A DNA stretch of 64,000 nt from Calothrix sp. 336/3 (GCF_000734895.2 NZ_CP011382.1:3078700-3142699), one strand, 5' to 3'; positions 17,163 through 26,584 are shown, counted from the first letter of the stretch. The notes: a model not told the origin generated them from the sequence alone. Made by a program: numbers and translations.

Positions 17163-18401
17163 TTATCTAGGGAAAAATTCTGATTGTGATACATCTCGTC
17201 GAGTATTATGAGCCGGATTTACCCCATCATTGCGAGCGCGACGACGCAAATCTCCCACATCAGGAGAAGCATTAACCGCAGCTTCAATACTAATTTGCCC
17301 AGAAAGCATTAATTGACACAGGGATTGGTTCATAATTTGCATTCCTTCACTTTGGCTTTCTTCCATCATTTGGTATGCTTCCATTTCCTCACCCTTAATT
17401 AAGAAATCTTGCATCGTTGGAGTATTAACTAAAATTTCCATCGCTGCTGCACGTCGTCTATCGGTTGTGGGTAAAAGTAATTGCGAAACAATAGCTACCA
17501 AAGAATCGACAATTTGTACCCGCATAGCTGCTTGTTCGTCAGGATTATAGATATTCAGCAAGCGATTAATCCCAGCGATCGCGTTCTTCGTGTGCAAGGT
17601 TCCCAAGACTAAATGTCCTGTTTGGGCAGCTTTCAGAGCAGTATCGACGGTAAGGCGATCGCGCATTTCTCCAATTAAAATGACATCCGGATCCTCTCGT
17701 AATACTGAGCGCAAAGCTTGCTCAAATTCAAAGGTGTGTAAACCGACTTCCCGTTGACTCACCAGAGATTTTTGAGAAGTATGGACATATTCTATGGGGT
17801 CTTCAATGGTGATAATATGCTTTTGAGCGGTTTCATTCAAATGACGAATCATTGCCGCGATCGTTGTCGATTTACCCGCACCTGTGGGACCTGTAACTAA
17901 TATTAAGCCTTGCTTTTTACTAATAAATTTTTTCAGAATTGGTGGTAGGCGTAAATTATCAATAGAAGGTATATCTAAGGTAATTAAACGTAATACCATT
18001 GCTCCACCATTAACTGTCTCAAAACAATTAACTCGGCAACGCAAAAAATCTGGATAAAAAATAGCTGTATCTAATTCTTTATCCTCAATAAATTTCTGTT
18101 GTTGACAGGGTGTTAAAATCTCCTTCAGATACGTCTCAAATATTTGTGGTGTGGTAATTTCCCCTGACTGATACACCACCATCTGTCCCCGAATTCGTAA
18201 ACGTGGCACCTCTCCCACTCGGATATGAATATCGGAAGCTTGCAGAGAGTGAGCTTCTTTGACAATTTGTTGAATGGAAGTTGCTTTTGCGGGAGTAAAA
18301 CCTAATCTTTCTAACAGCTGGTTACTCGGTGGTGGTGGTAAAGGTAAATGGGGAAGATTTGGATTATGGGTAGAAAATTTTGATTGTGTATCCCCTTCCA
18401 T
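17163..18401 (-). CDS. pilT: PilT-family type IV pilus retraction ATPase
   Basis: Hexameric ATPase of the type IV pilus motor, used for twitching, phototaxis or DNA uptake. 412 residues: a Pro-rich N-terminal extension (about 10-27), PAS-like N-terminal domain with ASDIHIRVGEVPRLRIRG, Walker A GPTGAGKST (171-179), Asp box ITIEDPIEYVH, Walker B DPDVILIGEMRD and the His box GTLHTKNA. The core is complete. It stands alone rather than in a pilB-pilT-pilC operon, which suggests a PilT2/PilU-like paralogue rather than the main retraction motor; that distinction is inference. It has its own terminator. Confidence 0.92.
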   Translation of the reverse strand: MEGDTQSKFSTHNPNLPHLPLPPPPSNQLLERLGFTPAKATSIQQIVKEAHSLQASDIHIRVGEVPRLRIRGQMVVYQSGEITTPQIFETYLKEILTPCQQQKFIEDKELDTAIFYPDFLRCRVNCFETVNGGAMVLRLITLDIPSIDNLRLPPILKKFISKKQGLILVTGPTGAGKSTTIAAMIRHLNETAQKHIITIEDPIEYVHTSQKSLVSQREVGLHTFEFEQALRSVLREDPDVILIGEMRDRLTVDTALKAAQTGHLVLGTLHTKNAIAGINRLLNIYNPDEQAAMRVQIVDSLVAIVSQLLLPTTDRRRAAAMEILVNTPTMQDFLIKGEEMEAYQMMEESQSEGMQIMNQSLCQLMLSGQISIEAAVNASPDVGDLRRRARNDGVNPAHNTRRDVSQSEFFPR

Positions 18402-18806
18402 ATTTTTTCCTCAAGCAAGTATCAAGTTAAAAGCAACAGGTTATATATTCACAACCCGTAAACTTACTTAGATTGTAGAGTGGCTCCGTTCATCTACTGA
18501 TTTTCTGACTTATCTTCATCAAGTCTTCAGGGAAATACAGAGATACTGTGAATTTCCTTGAAATTGTCAGATTAAACCGATTAAAATCTGCCAGGGATTC
18601 TGTTACCCCCATGGCATCTTTGGTGTTAATCAATGGTCATTTATCAAGAGATAGTGGATAGTTGTAAGTATTATTAGTTACATATTTTTTCTTCGAGATT
18701 CTGGGTAATAGGTTAACGAACTATGGCAAAACGTAATTACGAATTGTTTTAATTACCGATTACCTCTGAATCCGTTGGCAAATTTCGTCCTTAATCCTTT
18801 CTATCT
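18402..18806. other. divergent intergenic region
   Basis: 405 bp between the divergent pilT and DUF58 genes. Presumably contains both promoters. No small gene, RNA motif or clear operator was recognised. Confidence 0.45.
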
Positions 18807-19946
18807 ATGAAACCTTTGATTAACTGGTTGGAAACCTCTGCCAGCAGCCCTGCATATAGTGGTTGGGTATTGTTGGGGATTGCCATTTGTTTTTTTGGCG
18901 CAGGTATCAATACCATGGCAGGCTGGCTATATGTCATCAGTGGAGTGAGTTTTGCCCTCCTAGGTGTGGCGGCAATTTTACCACCGCGATCGCTAACCCA
19001 TTTATCCATTACTCGTCATCCCATTACTCCTGTCAGTGCGGGGGATGAGTTGTCAGTGGAATTGGAAGTGAGCAACTCTGGCAAGCAATCAGTCAACTTA
19101 TTACAAATTGCAGATATCCTACCCTTTGTCTTGGGTAAACCCACCCAGCAAGCCATCGAAACTATCCCCCCCCAAACGAGTCACCGTTGGCAATACCATC
19201 ATCCTGCCCCCCACCGTGGAGTCTATCGCTGGCAGACGGTAGAATTAGCCACAGGCGCGCCCCTGGGATTATTCTGGTGTCGGCGACAACATCAAGCCCC
19301 AGCAACTGCCTATGTCTATCCTCAGGTTTTGTCCCTCACCCAATGTCCCCTAATTGATCAGATGGGTGAAGAAGATAGCTTGCGTGGTGATCCACGGGGG
19401 AAACCCTTATCCATGGCAACGGAAGGATTAGTGCGATCGCTGCGTCCTTACCGTCTCGGTGACCCCATGCGGCTGATTCATTGGCGCAGTAGCGCCCGCT
19501 ACGGTGATTTACGGGTGAGAGAATTAGAACTGATTACCGGAGGGCAGGAAGTCGTCATAGCCTTGGATACAGCTAGTAATTGGCAACCAGAGGACTTTGA
19601 ACAAGCCGTAATCGCCGCAGCTTCCATGTACTTTTATGCACAAAAGCAACAGCTAGCATTACAGCTATGGACAGCAGCAACAGGAATTATCAAAGGTGAG
19701 TATAGGGTTTTAGAAACCCTGGCGGCAACAAATCCCCAGGAAGATAGAACCCACCTACCTCCCACTAGCTATCCGATAATTTGGTTAACCAGCAACCCCC
19801 TAACTTTGACTTCTCTCCCTGCTGGCAGCCGTTGGCTATTATGGCAATATCAAGCTACATCATCGGAAGCAATAATTATCAATCAGGATTTACCTGGTAA
19901 GGTGATACAAACAGAGGAGTCTCTCCAATTACAGTTGCAAGCGTAA
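18807..19946 (+). CDS. DUF58 domain membrane protein
   Basis: 379 residues. Two membrane helices near the N-terminus (about 19-36 and 40-60) are followed by a beta-rich segment and the DUF58 core, YRLGDPMRLIHWRSSARYGDLRVRELE near 215-245, then a vWA-like region with VVIALDTASNW. DUF58 proteins usually accompany MoxR AAA ATPases and transglutaminase-like proteins, and are implicated in envelope complex assembly; no MoxR gene is adjacent here. The biochemical role is not established. Confidence 0.88.
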   Translation: MKPLINWLETSASSPAYSGWVLLGIAICFFGAGINTMAGWLYVISGVSFALLGVAAILPPRSLTHLSITRHPITPVSAGDELSVELEVSNSGKQSVNLLQIADILPFVLGKPTQQAIETIPPQTSHRWQYHHPAPHRGVYRWQTVELATGAPLGLFWCRRQHQAPATAYVYPQVLSLTQCPLIDQMGEEDSLRGDPRGKPLSMATEGLVRSLRPYRLGDPMRLIHWRSSARYGDLRVRELELITGGQEVVIALDTASNWQPEDFEQAVIAAASMYFYAQKQQLALQLWTAATGIIKGEYRVLETLAATNPQEDRTHLPPTSYPIIWLTSNPLTLTSLPAGSRWLLWQYQATSSEAIIINQDLPGKVIQTEESLQLQLQA

Positions 19947-20166
19947 AATTAAATAACTTGCATTCAAAATATCAATGAACGCAAGTTAATCAGCTTTGGG
20001 AAAGTTACCCACATTCTGCCGATGGTGCTACACCTGCTAGCAATGCCTTTGGGAAAAATATGGATAAATTTCAGCAGTGAAAATAAAGGGGAAATATCCC
20101 CAGTTATAGCTCACCAAGACTGCGGTACAATGCAAAGAAATGTGTAAATTATGAGCAGCCGATTCT

Positions 20167-20532
20167 ATGATCTCACCAGAAGTGAACACTAAATCCAGCG
20201 ATAAAAATCTTGATGCGATGCGGCATTTTTCAGAACAATATGCCAAACGCACTGGAACATACTTCTGTGCTGAACCCTCAGTTACCGCAGTAGTAATCGA
20301 GGGACTTGCCAAACATAAGGATGAACTAGGTTCCCCCCTATGTCCCTGTCGTCATTATGAAGACAAAGAAGCTGAGGTTGCTGCTGCTTTTTGGAATTGT
20401 CCCTGTGTACCCATGCGAGAGCGGAAAGAATGCCACTGTATGCTTTTCCTGACTCCAGATAATGAATTTGCTGGTGACAAGCAAGAAATTTCTCTGGAAA
20501 CTATCAAAGAAGTCAGAGATAGCATGGGATGA
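20167..20532 (+). CDS. ftrC: ferredoxin-thioredoxin reductase catalytic (beta) subunit
   Basis: Transfers electrons from photoreduced ferredoxin to thioredoxin and so links enzyme activation to light. 121 residues with CPCRHY (Cys59, Cys61), CPC (Cys78, Cys80) and CHC (Cys89, His90, Cys91). By family knowledge Cys59, 78, 80 and 89 ligate the 4Fe-4S cluster, and Cys61 with Cys91 form the redox disulfide. All are present. The variable subunit (ftrV) is not in the window. Its TGA overlaps the ATG of the DUF309 gene (ATGA), implying translational coupling. Confidence 0.96.
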   Translation: MISPEVNTKSSDKNLDAMRHFSEQYAKRTGTYFCAEPSVTAVVIEGLAKHKDELGSPLCPCRHYEDKEAEVAAAFWNCPCVPMRERKECHCMLFLTPDNEFAGDKQEISLETIKEVRDSMG

Positions 20533-20921
20533 GCGAAGATATTCCTGTGGAATTTTGGCAAGGTGTAGAACAGTTTAACGCTGGAGAATTCTACGCCTGT
20601 CATGATATTTTAGAAGCCCTGTGGATTGAAGCCCTTGAGCCAGAAAAGACCTTTTATCAAGGTGTTTTGCAAATAGCTGTCGGCATATATCATTTGGGTA
20701 ATAGTAATCTGCGAGGTGCAGCAATCCTACTGGGTGAGGGTAGTAATCGTTTGCGACGCTACCCGGCTGTTTTTAGCGGAATTGATGTTGATGAACTGTT
20801 TGAGCAAAGCATAGTTTTGTTGAAGACTGTACAGCAAATGCAGCCAGGAACTGTGATGAATTTAAATTTAGGTGCTGACAGTGGAATATCATTACCAAAG
20901 ATAATCCGCGCAGAAGAGTAA
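20529..20921 (+). CDS. DUF309 family protein
   Basis: 130 residues, mostly helical. It carries the DUF309 signature EFYACHDILEALWIEA and a second helical block FYQGVLQIAVGIYHLGNSNLRGAAILLGEG. Function unknown; the His and acidic residues of the signature could bind metal, which is speculative. It overlaps ftrC by 4 nt, so the two are co-translated. It ends convergent with the DUF2809 gene. Confidence 0.9.
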   Translation: MSEDIPVEFWQGVEQFNAGEFYACHDILEALWIEALEPEKTFYQGVLQIAVGIYHLGNSNLRGAAILLGEGSNRLRRYPAVFSGIDVDELFEQSIVLLKTVQQMQPGTVMNLNLGADSGISLPKIIRAEE

Positions 20922-20998
20922 CAAAACTTAATACAATCTTAATTTTAGCTCTTGGGTAAGTGCTGACAGCTTGTTTGCATTGAAAGTAGTGAGAATTA

Positions 20999-21361
20999 TC
21001 ATTTCTTGTTTTCTAACCAGAAAACTGTGAGACAACCGATGGCATAGGCAATGATATCCTTCCAATCAAATGTACTGCCTAAAATAACAGCCGCCACCTG
21101 ATTTTTTTGCCATCCCAAATAATTGATAAAATTAAAATATTGTAGAATCTCAACAGTGCAAGCGAAGAGAAAAACTGATAGGGCAAGAATAGATGATTTT
21201 ATCTGTAAAAATGTTTTGAAAAAGCAATAAATCAGGATGACAACTAAAACATCGCCAATAAAGGGGCGGATAAAACTGTCATTAAAAAAAATCGCAATAC
21301 ACACCTCTATGACAAATAACAGCAAGGTGAAAAATAAATATTTTCGACTAAAAGTCAACAT
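20999..21361 (-). CDS. DUF2809 membrane protein
   Basis: 120 residues with about four hydrophobic helices (5-24, 34-50, 57-75, 95-115). The polar block FIRPFIGDVLVVILIYCF near 30-48 and FDWKDIIAYAIGC near the C-terminus are the DUF2809 pattern. Role unknown; these resemble small VanZ-like integral membrane proteins. It lies between DUF309 (convergent) and cpcG on the same strand. The HIP1-based terminator between cpcG and this gene makes it a separate unit. Confidence 0.8.
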   Translation of the reverse strand: MLTFSRKYLFFTLLLFVIEVCIAIFFNDSFIRPFIGDVLVVILIYCFFKTFLQIKSSILALSVFLFACTVEILQYFNFINYLGWQKNQVAAVILGSTFDWKDIIAYAIGCLTVFWLENKK

Positions 21362-21429
21362 AGCGATCGCTCAAATTACATAACAGAGAATTATATCCAT
21401 TGAATTTAAAATCTACTCCCTTGCTCATG

Positions 21430-21469
21430 AAAAAGGCGATCGCCCGATGATACCACCATAGCGATCGCC
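21430..21469 (-). terminator. HIP1-based terminator of cpcG
   Basis: Two HIP1 octamers pair on the minus strand: GGCGATCGC (from 21461-21469) with GCGATCGCC (from 21435-21443), a 9-bp stem with a 17-nt loop, then TTTTT (complement of 21430-21434). It starts 31 nt after the cpcG stop. Confidence 0.72.
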
Positions 21470-21499
21470 CTCATTTGCCCGAGATATATTAGCTGTCAA

Positions 21500-22252
21500 T
21501 TAACGACGGCGATAGGGGACTGTCTTTTCAATGTCAATGTCGGAGATAGATTTATAATTTGGCTTACCACCTTTAGGGCTGATGCTTTCTGCCATACTGA
21601 GAAACAAAGTCGGATCGCCTGTTTTGGGTTGTCTGTCGTAGGAGCGGAAGTTGCGCACAGACTCTTGCCAAATCGGTTGAGGAAAACCTAATTGATTGCG
21701 ATGGTAAGCATCATAGCGGGGAGAGGTAATGTTAAAGGGAATTTCGCCCACCGCACGACTAGGTAAAATCCGCCGACGCTGATAGGGAACAGTATTTTCA
21801 CCGAAATTTTCGATGTATTCATCACTGTTGAGGAGCTCATCAACAAACCCCTTCACCCCCTTAGTCATCACTACTGCTGACCAGGCAATCTTTTCGGCGT
21901 TACTGTAAACTTTGCGTCCCAAGACCTTTTGTATACAGTGTTCCACAAAACGATAGTTACTGTTTTTGTTATAGAAGCTGTCGATAAAAGTATTAGATAG
22001 CAGCAACCCACGGATGAAGTCACGAACTGTGATTTGTCTATTACGCAGTTGGGATTCTAGGACAATTTCCCGATCCCACCTAAACGCATGGAAGAAAATC
22101 TGACGATAGGCTGCCTGAATCAGGTTTCCTATCTCGGTGGGCGAGAAGAGATCATCGGTGGAATAAATGATAGCTTCATCATCCCGTGCCCCTAGTGGAT
22201 CTACACGATGGTTGGGACAAGAAGGAGCATAAGCCAATAAGGGAATAGCCAC
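21500..22252 (-). CDS. cpcG: phycobilisome rod-core linker CpcG
   Basis: Attaches phycocyanin rods to the allophycocyanin core. I chose the GTG at 22252 because it gives the family N-terminus (M)AIPLLAYAP; the frame stays open 17 codons further up but adds a non-homologous hydrophobic stretch. An AGGGGG lies about 10 nt before it. 250 residues: the PBS linker domain (about 25-165) has [49 protein letters not shown] and [13 protein letters not shown]. The tail ends [10 protein letters not shown] and lacks the C-terminal membrane helix of CpcL-type linkers, so rods go to a core. It is divergent from cpcB. Confidence 0.93.
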   Translation of the reverse strand: MAIPLLAYAPSCPNHRVDPLGARDDEAIIYSTDDLFSPTEIGNLIQAAYRQIFFHAFRWDREIVLESQLRNRQITVRDFIRGLLLSNTFIDSFYNKNSNYRFVEHCIQKVLGRKVYSNAEKIAWSAVVMTKGVKGFVDELLNSDEYIENFGENTVPYQRRRILPSRAVGEIPFNITSPRYDAYHRNQLGFPQPIWQESVRNFRSYDRQPKTGDPTLFLSMAESISPKGGKPNYKSISDIDIEKTVPYRRR

Positions 22253-22916
22253 GTTACACAAACCCCCTGTGTTAACAAACTTAAAAAATAGCATTTTGAT
22301 CATAAAAGATAAGGGGATTTCTACCTGCGCTAGTCTGACAAAATGTTACAGACCTTAACTTGATAGTTTTTGCTTAGTAAGCTCCATAAATCCGTAAAGT
22401 AAGTGATAAAAAGCTCAAATCTGCTAATAGTAAAAGTTCCTACAAGCCTTTCCAAACAAGCAAATGAGCGATTCTACCTGCATTTGTCAGCAGTCTGAGA
22501 TGGGCAATAAAAAAGCTGAATGTTCATAAAAATTTAATTCAATAAAAATCTTGAAAAGCTTGCACAAAAAGAGATTGGGGCACTCTTAATATTTCTTAAT
22601 TGATTCTATTTATCCTATGGATGAAATTGCACGAATTTTGCACAAATAGCTTGCTCTAATAAATCATGAGGCGGGCTGCTAAGAACTCAGGAATTATCAA
22701 AAATCCGGTTCTGAAGCCTGTTCTAGGAGCGTTGACAAAGTAAATGCCTAGGTCAGATTTTCCCTGGACAGTCTGATGTTTTGTGCAATTCGTCTAGTTT
22801 TGCGAAATTAGGCTATTTTGTGCAACGACCATTTCCAGCTGCTGAGGCAGTTAACACGACACTGTATCTGTCAGCCTTGAAGCAAAAATCAATCGCACAA
22901 TTAGGAGATTGGATCA
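22253..22916. promoter_or_regulatory. cpcG-cpcB divergent control region
   Basis: 664 bp of AT-rich DNA between divergent phycobilisome genes. It contains an L-box-like site (22627-22644) plus isolated TTGCACA at 22560-22566 and inverse TTGTGCAA at 22781-22788 and 22818-22825. AGGAG at 22903-22907 precedes the cpcB ATG. Promoter -10/-35 boxes could not be placed with confidence. Confidence 0.65.
22627..22644 (+). promoter_or_regulatory. L-box-like direct repeat (candidate RcaC site)
   Basis: TTGCACG-AATT-TTGCACA matches 13 of 14 fixed positions of the L box TTGCACA-N4-TTGCACA, bound by the response regulator RcaC at red- and green-light-controlled phycobilisome promoters of Fremyella diplosiphon (family knowledge). 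It is 273 bp upstream of cpcB and 375 bp upstream of cpcG. No RcaC gene is in the window. Confidence 0.7.
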
Positions 22917-23435
22917 ATGTTAGATGCCTTTACCAAGGTTGTTTCCCAGTCCGATAACCAGGGTCAGTTAGTGAGCAATGCTCAAATTGATGCTCTGTTG
23001 TCTATGGTTAAGGATGGCGCAAAGCGCACCGATGTAGTTAACCGGATTAGCAGCAACTCCTCCACAATTGTCACCAATGCAGCGCGAGCATTATTTGAAG
23101 AGCAGCCTCAGTTGATTGCTCCCGGTGGAAATGCTTACACCAACCGTCGGGTTTCTGCTTGTATGCGCGACATGGACATTATTTTACGCTACGTCACCTA
23201 TGCAGTTTTTCTAGGAGATGCTAGTGTTCTCGACGATCGCTGTTTAAATGGACTACGTGAAACCTATTTGGCTTTAGGTGTTCCTAGTTCTTCCATGGCA
23301 ACCAGCATCCTGAAGATGAAAGAAGCTGCAATTGCGATCGCCAACGATCGTAATAATATTCAACCTGGTGACTGTAGCTCTTTAATAGCTGAACTATCCA
23401 GCTACTTTGATCGCGCTGCGGCTGCGGTTAGCTAA
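22917..23435 (+). CDS. cpcB: phycocyanin beta subunit
   Basis: Light-harvesting biliprotein of phycobilisome rods, 172 residues, normal length. Cys82 in SACMRD and Cys153 in PGDCSS are the two phycocyanobilin attachment sites; Asn72 in PGGNAYTN is the site of N-methylation. Cys109 is the usual third cysteine. [18 protein letters not shown] is the phycocyanin rather than the phycoerythrocyanin pattern. Several normally conserved positions differ ([27 protein letters not shown]), so this is a divergent paralogue. It has 6 Met and 3 Cys, so it is not depleted in sulfur amino acids. First gene of a cpcB-cpcA-linker-linker set. Confidence 0.95.
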   Translation: MLDAFTKVVSQSDNQGQLVSNAQIDALLSMVKDGAKRTDVVNRISSNSSTIVTNAARALFEEQPQLIAPGGNAYTNRRVSACMRDMDIILRYVTYAVFLGDASVLDDRCLNGLRETYLALGVPSSSMATSILKMKEAAIAIANDRNNIQPGDCSSLIAELSSYFDRAAAAVS

Positions 23436-23577
23436 TAGCACCTCGACTTATAGGCAAGCTGAAGACAAACTTCTCAACAGTCATCACCTTGCAAACAGAG
23501 GTTCCAGCTAAAGCTCATTATTAGCAAAAGCTTTGTCCGGTTAAAACTTTTTAAAACACTACGGAGATATCATTCCG

Positions 23578-24063
23578 ATGAAAACGCAATTGACTGAAGC
23601 GGTAGCAGCTGCTGATTCCCAAGGTCGTTACCTAGGCAACGTTGAACTCCAAGTAGCCTTTGGTCGTCTACGTTTAGCAACCGCAGACCTAGAAGCAGCA
23701 AAAGCTTTAGGAAGCAAAGCTCAACAGTTGGCTGAAGGTGCTGCCAATGCAGTTTACCAAAAGTTCCCCTACACCACCCAAATGCAGGGCAATAACTATG
23801 CCTCTGATTCTCGTGGTAAAGCCAAGTGTTTGCGCGACATCGGTTATTATGTGCGAATTATTCAGTACTGTCTAATTGCTGGTGGTACAGGTCCTGCGGA
23901 TGATTTCTTATTAGCAGGTTTGGCAGAAATGCACAGCAGCTTTGAATTAGTTCCCAGCTGGTATGCAGAAGCCCTCAAGTACATCAAAGCTAATCATGGT
24001 TTAACAGGCGACCCTGGATTAGAGATCAACTCCTACATTGACTACATCATTAACGCCCTCTAG
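23578..24063 (+). CDS. cpcA: phycocyanin alpha subunit
   Basis: Partner of CpcB in the (alpha-beta) rod hexamers. 161 residues, one or two shorter than usual. Cys84 in [11 protein letters not shown] is the single bilin site; [27 protein letters not shown] and [18 protein letters not shown] are phycocyanin alpha blocks. A GGAG element lies about 10-13 nt before the ATG. The N-terminus ([31 protein letters not shown]) is more diverged than in main CpcA copies. It follows cpcB by 142 nt and is followed by a 707-nt gap before the linker genes. Confidence 0.95.
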   Translation: MKTQLTEAVAAADSQGRYLGNVELQVAFGRLRLATADLEAAKALGSKAQQLAEGAANAVYQKFPYTTQMQGNNYASDSRGKAKCLRDIGYYVRIIQYCLIAGGTGPADDFLLAGLAEMHSSFELVPSWYAEALKYIKANHGLTGDPGLEINSYIDYIINAL

Positions 24064-24770
24064 TTGAGTGCTGTGCCCGGAAAGATAAGCAGAAATATCA
24101 GACTTCTTGTAGATAGAAGTTGGCAAAGAGGGGTATTTTAATCCTCTCATGAGCAAAAATCTATTGTCCTCAGATGGCTCTTGAGCGAATGAATTTGTTT
24201 ATCATTCCGGGCAACTTAAATAAGTAGTTGTGCAAAATTAAATATACATCTATCATTGCGTTTCTGTAGCGTCTCCTAGGGAGCAATATTCACCTGCATA
24301 TTCTGATGAGAATGGTTGGAGATTTGTGGAAAAAGGGTCTTTCTCTGTCATGTGGTAGACGCTTCTGCGGCTTCTGTGCAGGGTATGTAGCATAGCGGTA
24401 GGCATCAGACTTCTAGTAGAGTACATTTCAGTATCTACCTAAAACCCTAAACTCTTCCTCACCCTGGGTTCTATTCAGAATAACAGAATTATCCTTCTCA
24501 AACTTTTCAAATATTCTCTGAGCTTAACTCCCTAGGAAGATTTGGCTTCGGGGTTTTCGCAATTATATATAAGTTTTTTTGCCTATCTACTTATCAGCAG
24601 TAAAGTTAAAAATCTGTGAAAAATTTTGTTTAAACTTTGCCCTAATTGAAACCTGAAATTAGCAATAATTTTCCTGGGTCATGGTGACAAAGGAAGCGAT
24701 CGCTAACATGATTAATACAAAGGTTCTCAGGTGGGGTGAGGTGACTCATTAGCTTTGTGGGGAAAAATAT
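24064..24770 (+). promoter_or_regulatory. 707-nt cpcA-linker spacer
   Basis: Long for an intra-operon gap. It contains a weak hairpin (AGAGG...CCTCT near 24127-24149), a repeated CAGACTTCT(T/A)GTAGA motif near 24100 and 24408, an inverse half L-box TTGTGCAA (24228-24235) and a 23-codon frame at 24681-24752 (starts MVTKEAIANM) ending 18 nt before the linker. It may hold partial termination after cpcBA and an extra promoter for the linkers; this is inference. No real gene was recognised. Confidence 0.45.
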
Positions 24771-25586
24771 ATGGCAGGCTTACAAGAGGCAGGTAGATTA
24801 GGGATAAAACCCTTTGAAGAAGCAGCACCCGTGGAATTGCGCCCCAATTGGACTCCAGATGAGGTGAAAGCCGTAATTTCAGCAGCCTATCGCCAGGTGT
24901 TAGGAAATGAACACTTGATGGAGAGCGAGCGCTTAGTAGGACCTGAGTCCCTATTGATGCGGGGTATTATTTCGGTACGAGAGTTTGTACGGGCGATCGC
25001 CGAGTCGGATCTCTATCGCCAGAAGTTTTTGTACCCTAACTTCCATGTCCGCTTTATCGAGTTGAACTATAAGCACTTACTGGGACGCGCACCCTACGAT
25101 CAGAGTGAGATTGCCTATCATTTGGATTTGTTTATCTCCCAGGGATACGAAGCTGAGATTAACTCTTACCTGAATAGTCCAGAGTATCTGGATAGTTTTG
25201 GGGAGAGCATCGTTCCCTATCATCGAGATTTTCAAGTCGATCACCCTGGACAAAGGGCAATCGGCTTTAGTCGTTTATTACAGCTGTATCGTGGTTATGC
25301 CAACAGCGATCGCGCCCAGGGACAAAAACAACCTCGCTTAACCTGGGAAGTAGCAAGAAATTTGGCAACTCCCATCTCTGCGCCGACTTCCAGCGCCCTC
25401 TCTGGGGCTGTAGGTGGTTCCCGTGGAGATGTATACAAACTCCGGGTAATCCGCTCTGCCTCCTCCAGATCCGCCGTTGTTCGTCAGGCGACAACCGAAA
25501 TACTTGTTCCCTACGACCAATTGACGACGAAGTTGCAACAGTTGAGTCGTTCTGGCAGTAAGGTAATAAGTGTTACCTCTGTCTAG
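24771..25586 (+). CDS. phycocyanin-associated rod linker, CpcC-like (first)
   Basis: 271-residue rod linker that sits in phycocyanin hexamers and joins them. The PBS linker domain (about 20-175) has [76 protein letters not shown] and [17 protein letters not shown] Ser/Ala-rich hinge leads to a C-terminal CpcD-like domain (about 218-271, DVYKLRVIR... [25 protein letters not shown]). The N-terminus lacks the MAITTA start of its neighbour. In Fremyella cpc operons the equivalent pair are named CpcH and CpcI; which name fits is not decided here. Confidence 0.92.
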   Translation: MAGLQEAGRLGIKPFEEAAPVELRPNWTPDEVKAVISAAYRQVLGNEHLMESERLVGPESLLMRGIISVREFVRAIAESDLYRQKFLYPNFHVRFIELNYKHLLGRAPYDQSEIAYHLDLFISQGYEAEINSYLNSPEYLDSFGESIVPYHRDFQVDHPGQRAIGFSRLLQLYRGYANSDRAQGQKQPRLTWEVARNLATPISAPTSSALSGAVGGSRGDVYKLRVIRSASSRSAVVRQATTEILVPYDQLTTKLQQLSRSGSKVISVTSV

Positions 25587-25714
25587 TGATGTTGGGCATC
25601 AGGGGTAATCTGTAATTGGGAATGCCAGAAAGTTTTGCCCCATTGCTGATTACCCTTTGTTGATCCACCAATTTTTATTCATTGCTATGACCAATTATTC
25701 AAGGAGAATATCCG

Positions 25715-26584
25715 GTGGCTATTACAACAGCTGCGTCTCGCCTCGGAACATCGGCGTTTAGTGATGCCGCAACCGTGGAATTACGTCCTAAAGCGACTCA
25801 GGGAGACATTGAAGCGGTAATTTTGGCTGTATATCGGCAGGTATTGGGTAATCCTCATTTACTATCCTCCGATCGGCTGGTAATTCCAGAGTCTTTGCTG
25901 CGCGATCGCAAGATTACGGTACAGGAATTTGTGCGTCAAGTTGCCAAATCCAGCTTGTACAAAGAGAAGTTTTTCCACAACAATTTCCAAAGCCGGACAA
26001 TTGAGCATAACTATAAGCATCTCCTAGGGCGGGCACCCTATGAACAGTCAGAAATCACCGAACATTTGAATCGGTACGAATCCCAGGGTTTTGATGCAGA
26101 TATTGACTCCTATATTGACTCACCCGAATATCAAGAAAATTTTGGTGAAAATATTGTTCCCTACTATCGGGATTTTGTAACCACAGGTATGGGGCAAAGA
26201 GCCGTGGGATTGCCCCGGTTACTGCAACTTTATCGTGGCTATGCTAGTAGCGATCGCGCTCAGTTGATTGGCAAAACTCCTCGCTTGGTTAAGGATATCG
26301 TTCGGAAAACAGCATCTGCGGTGGTTCCTCCTTCCGGTGGTGCAGGTGGTTTTGCGTTCCTGCCAGCAGCCAAAGGGGATGCTTCCTACAGCGCTTTTGG
26401 TGGTTCCAAAGCTTTCGGTTCTGGGCAACTTTTCCGGGTGGAAGTAGCTGCAATTAGTAAACCGGGCTATCCGAAAGTTCGTCGGGTGAACAAAGTTGTG
26501 GTTATACCCTACGAAGAACTCAGTTCTCATATGCAGAGAGTTCAGCGTCAGGGCGGTAAAATCGCTAGTATTACTGCACTCTAG
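25715..26584 (+). CDS. cpcC: phycocyanin-associated rod linker, CpcC family (second)
   Basis: 289-residue rod linker paralogous to the preceding one. The start is GTG at 25715, giving the classic [15 protein letters not shown], with AAGGAG upstream. The linker domain has [58 protein letters not shown] and [13 protein letters not shown]; after a Gly/Ala-rich hinge comes the CpcD-like domain (about 235-289, [11 protein letters not shown]... [25 protein letters not shown]). Two rod linkers imply rods at least two to three hexamers long. No cpcD cap, cpcE or cpcF lyase gene follows. Confidence 0.93.
   Translation: MAITTAASRLGTSAFSDAATVELRPKATQGDIEAVILAVYRQVLGNPHLLSSDRLVIPESLLRDRKITVQEFVRQVAKSSLYKEKFFHNNFQSRTIEHNYKHLLGRAPYEQSEITEHLNRYESQGFDADIDSYIDSPEYQENFGENIVPYYRDFVTTGMGQRAVGLPRLLQLYRGYASSDRAQLIGKTPRLVKDIVRKTASAVVPPSGGAGGFAFLPAAKGDASYSAFGGSKAFGSGQLFRVEVAAISKPGYPKVRRVNKVVVIPYEELSSHMQRVQRQGGKIASITAL

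Noticed and set aside
22917..24063. Phycoerythrocyanin (pecB/pecA) instead of phycocyanin
   Set aside because: The [18 protein letters not shown] block and alpha-subunit motifs are phycocyanin type, and no pecE/pecF follows.
22917..26584. Sulfur-starvation phycocyanin (cpc3-like)
   Set aside because: The layout is similar, but CpcB keeps 6 Met and 3 Cys, so the sulfur depletion that marks that paralogue is not evident.
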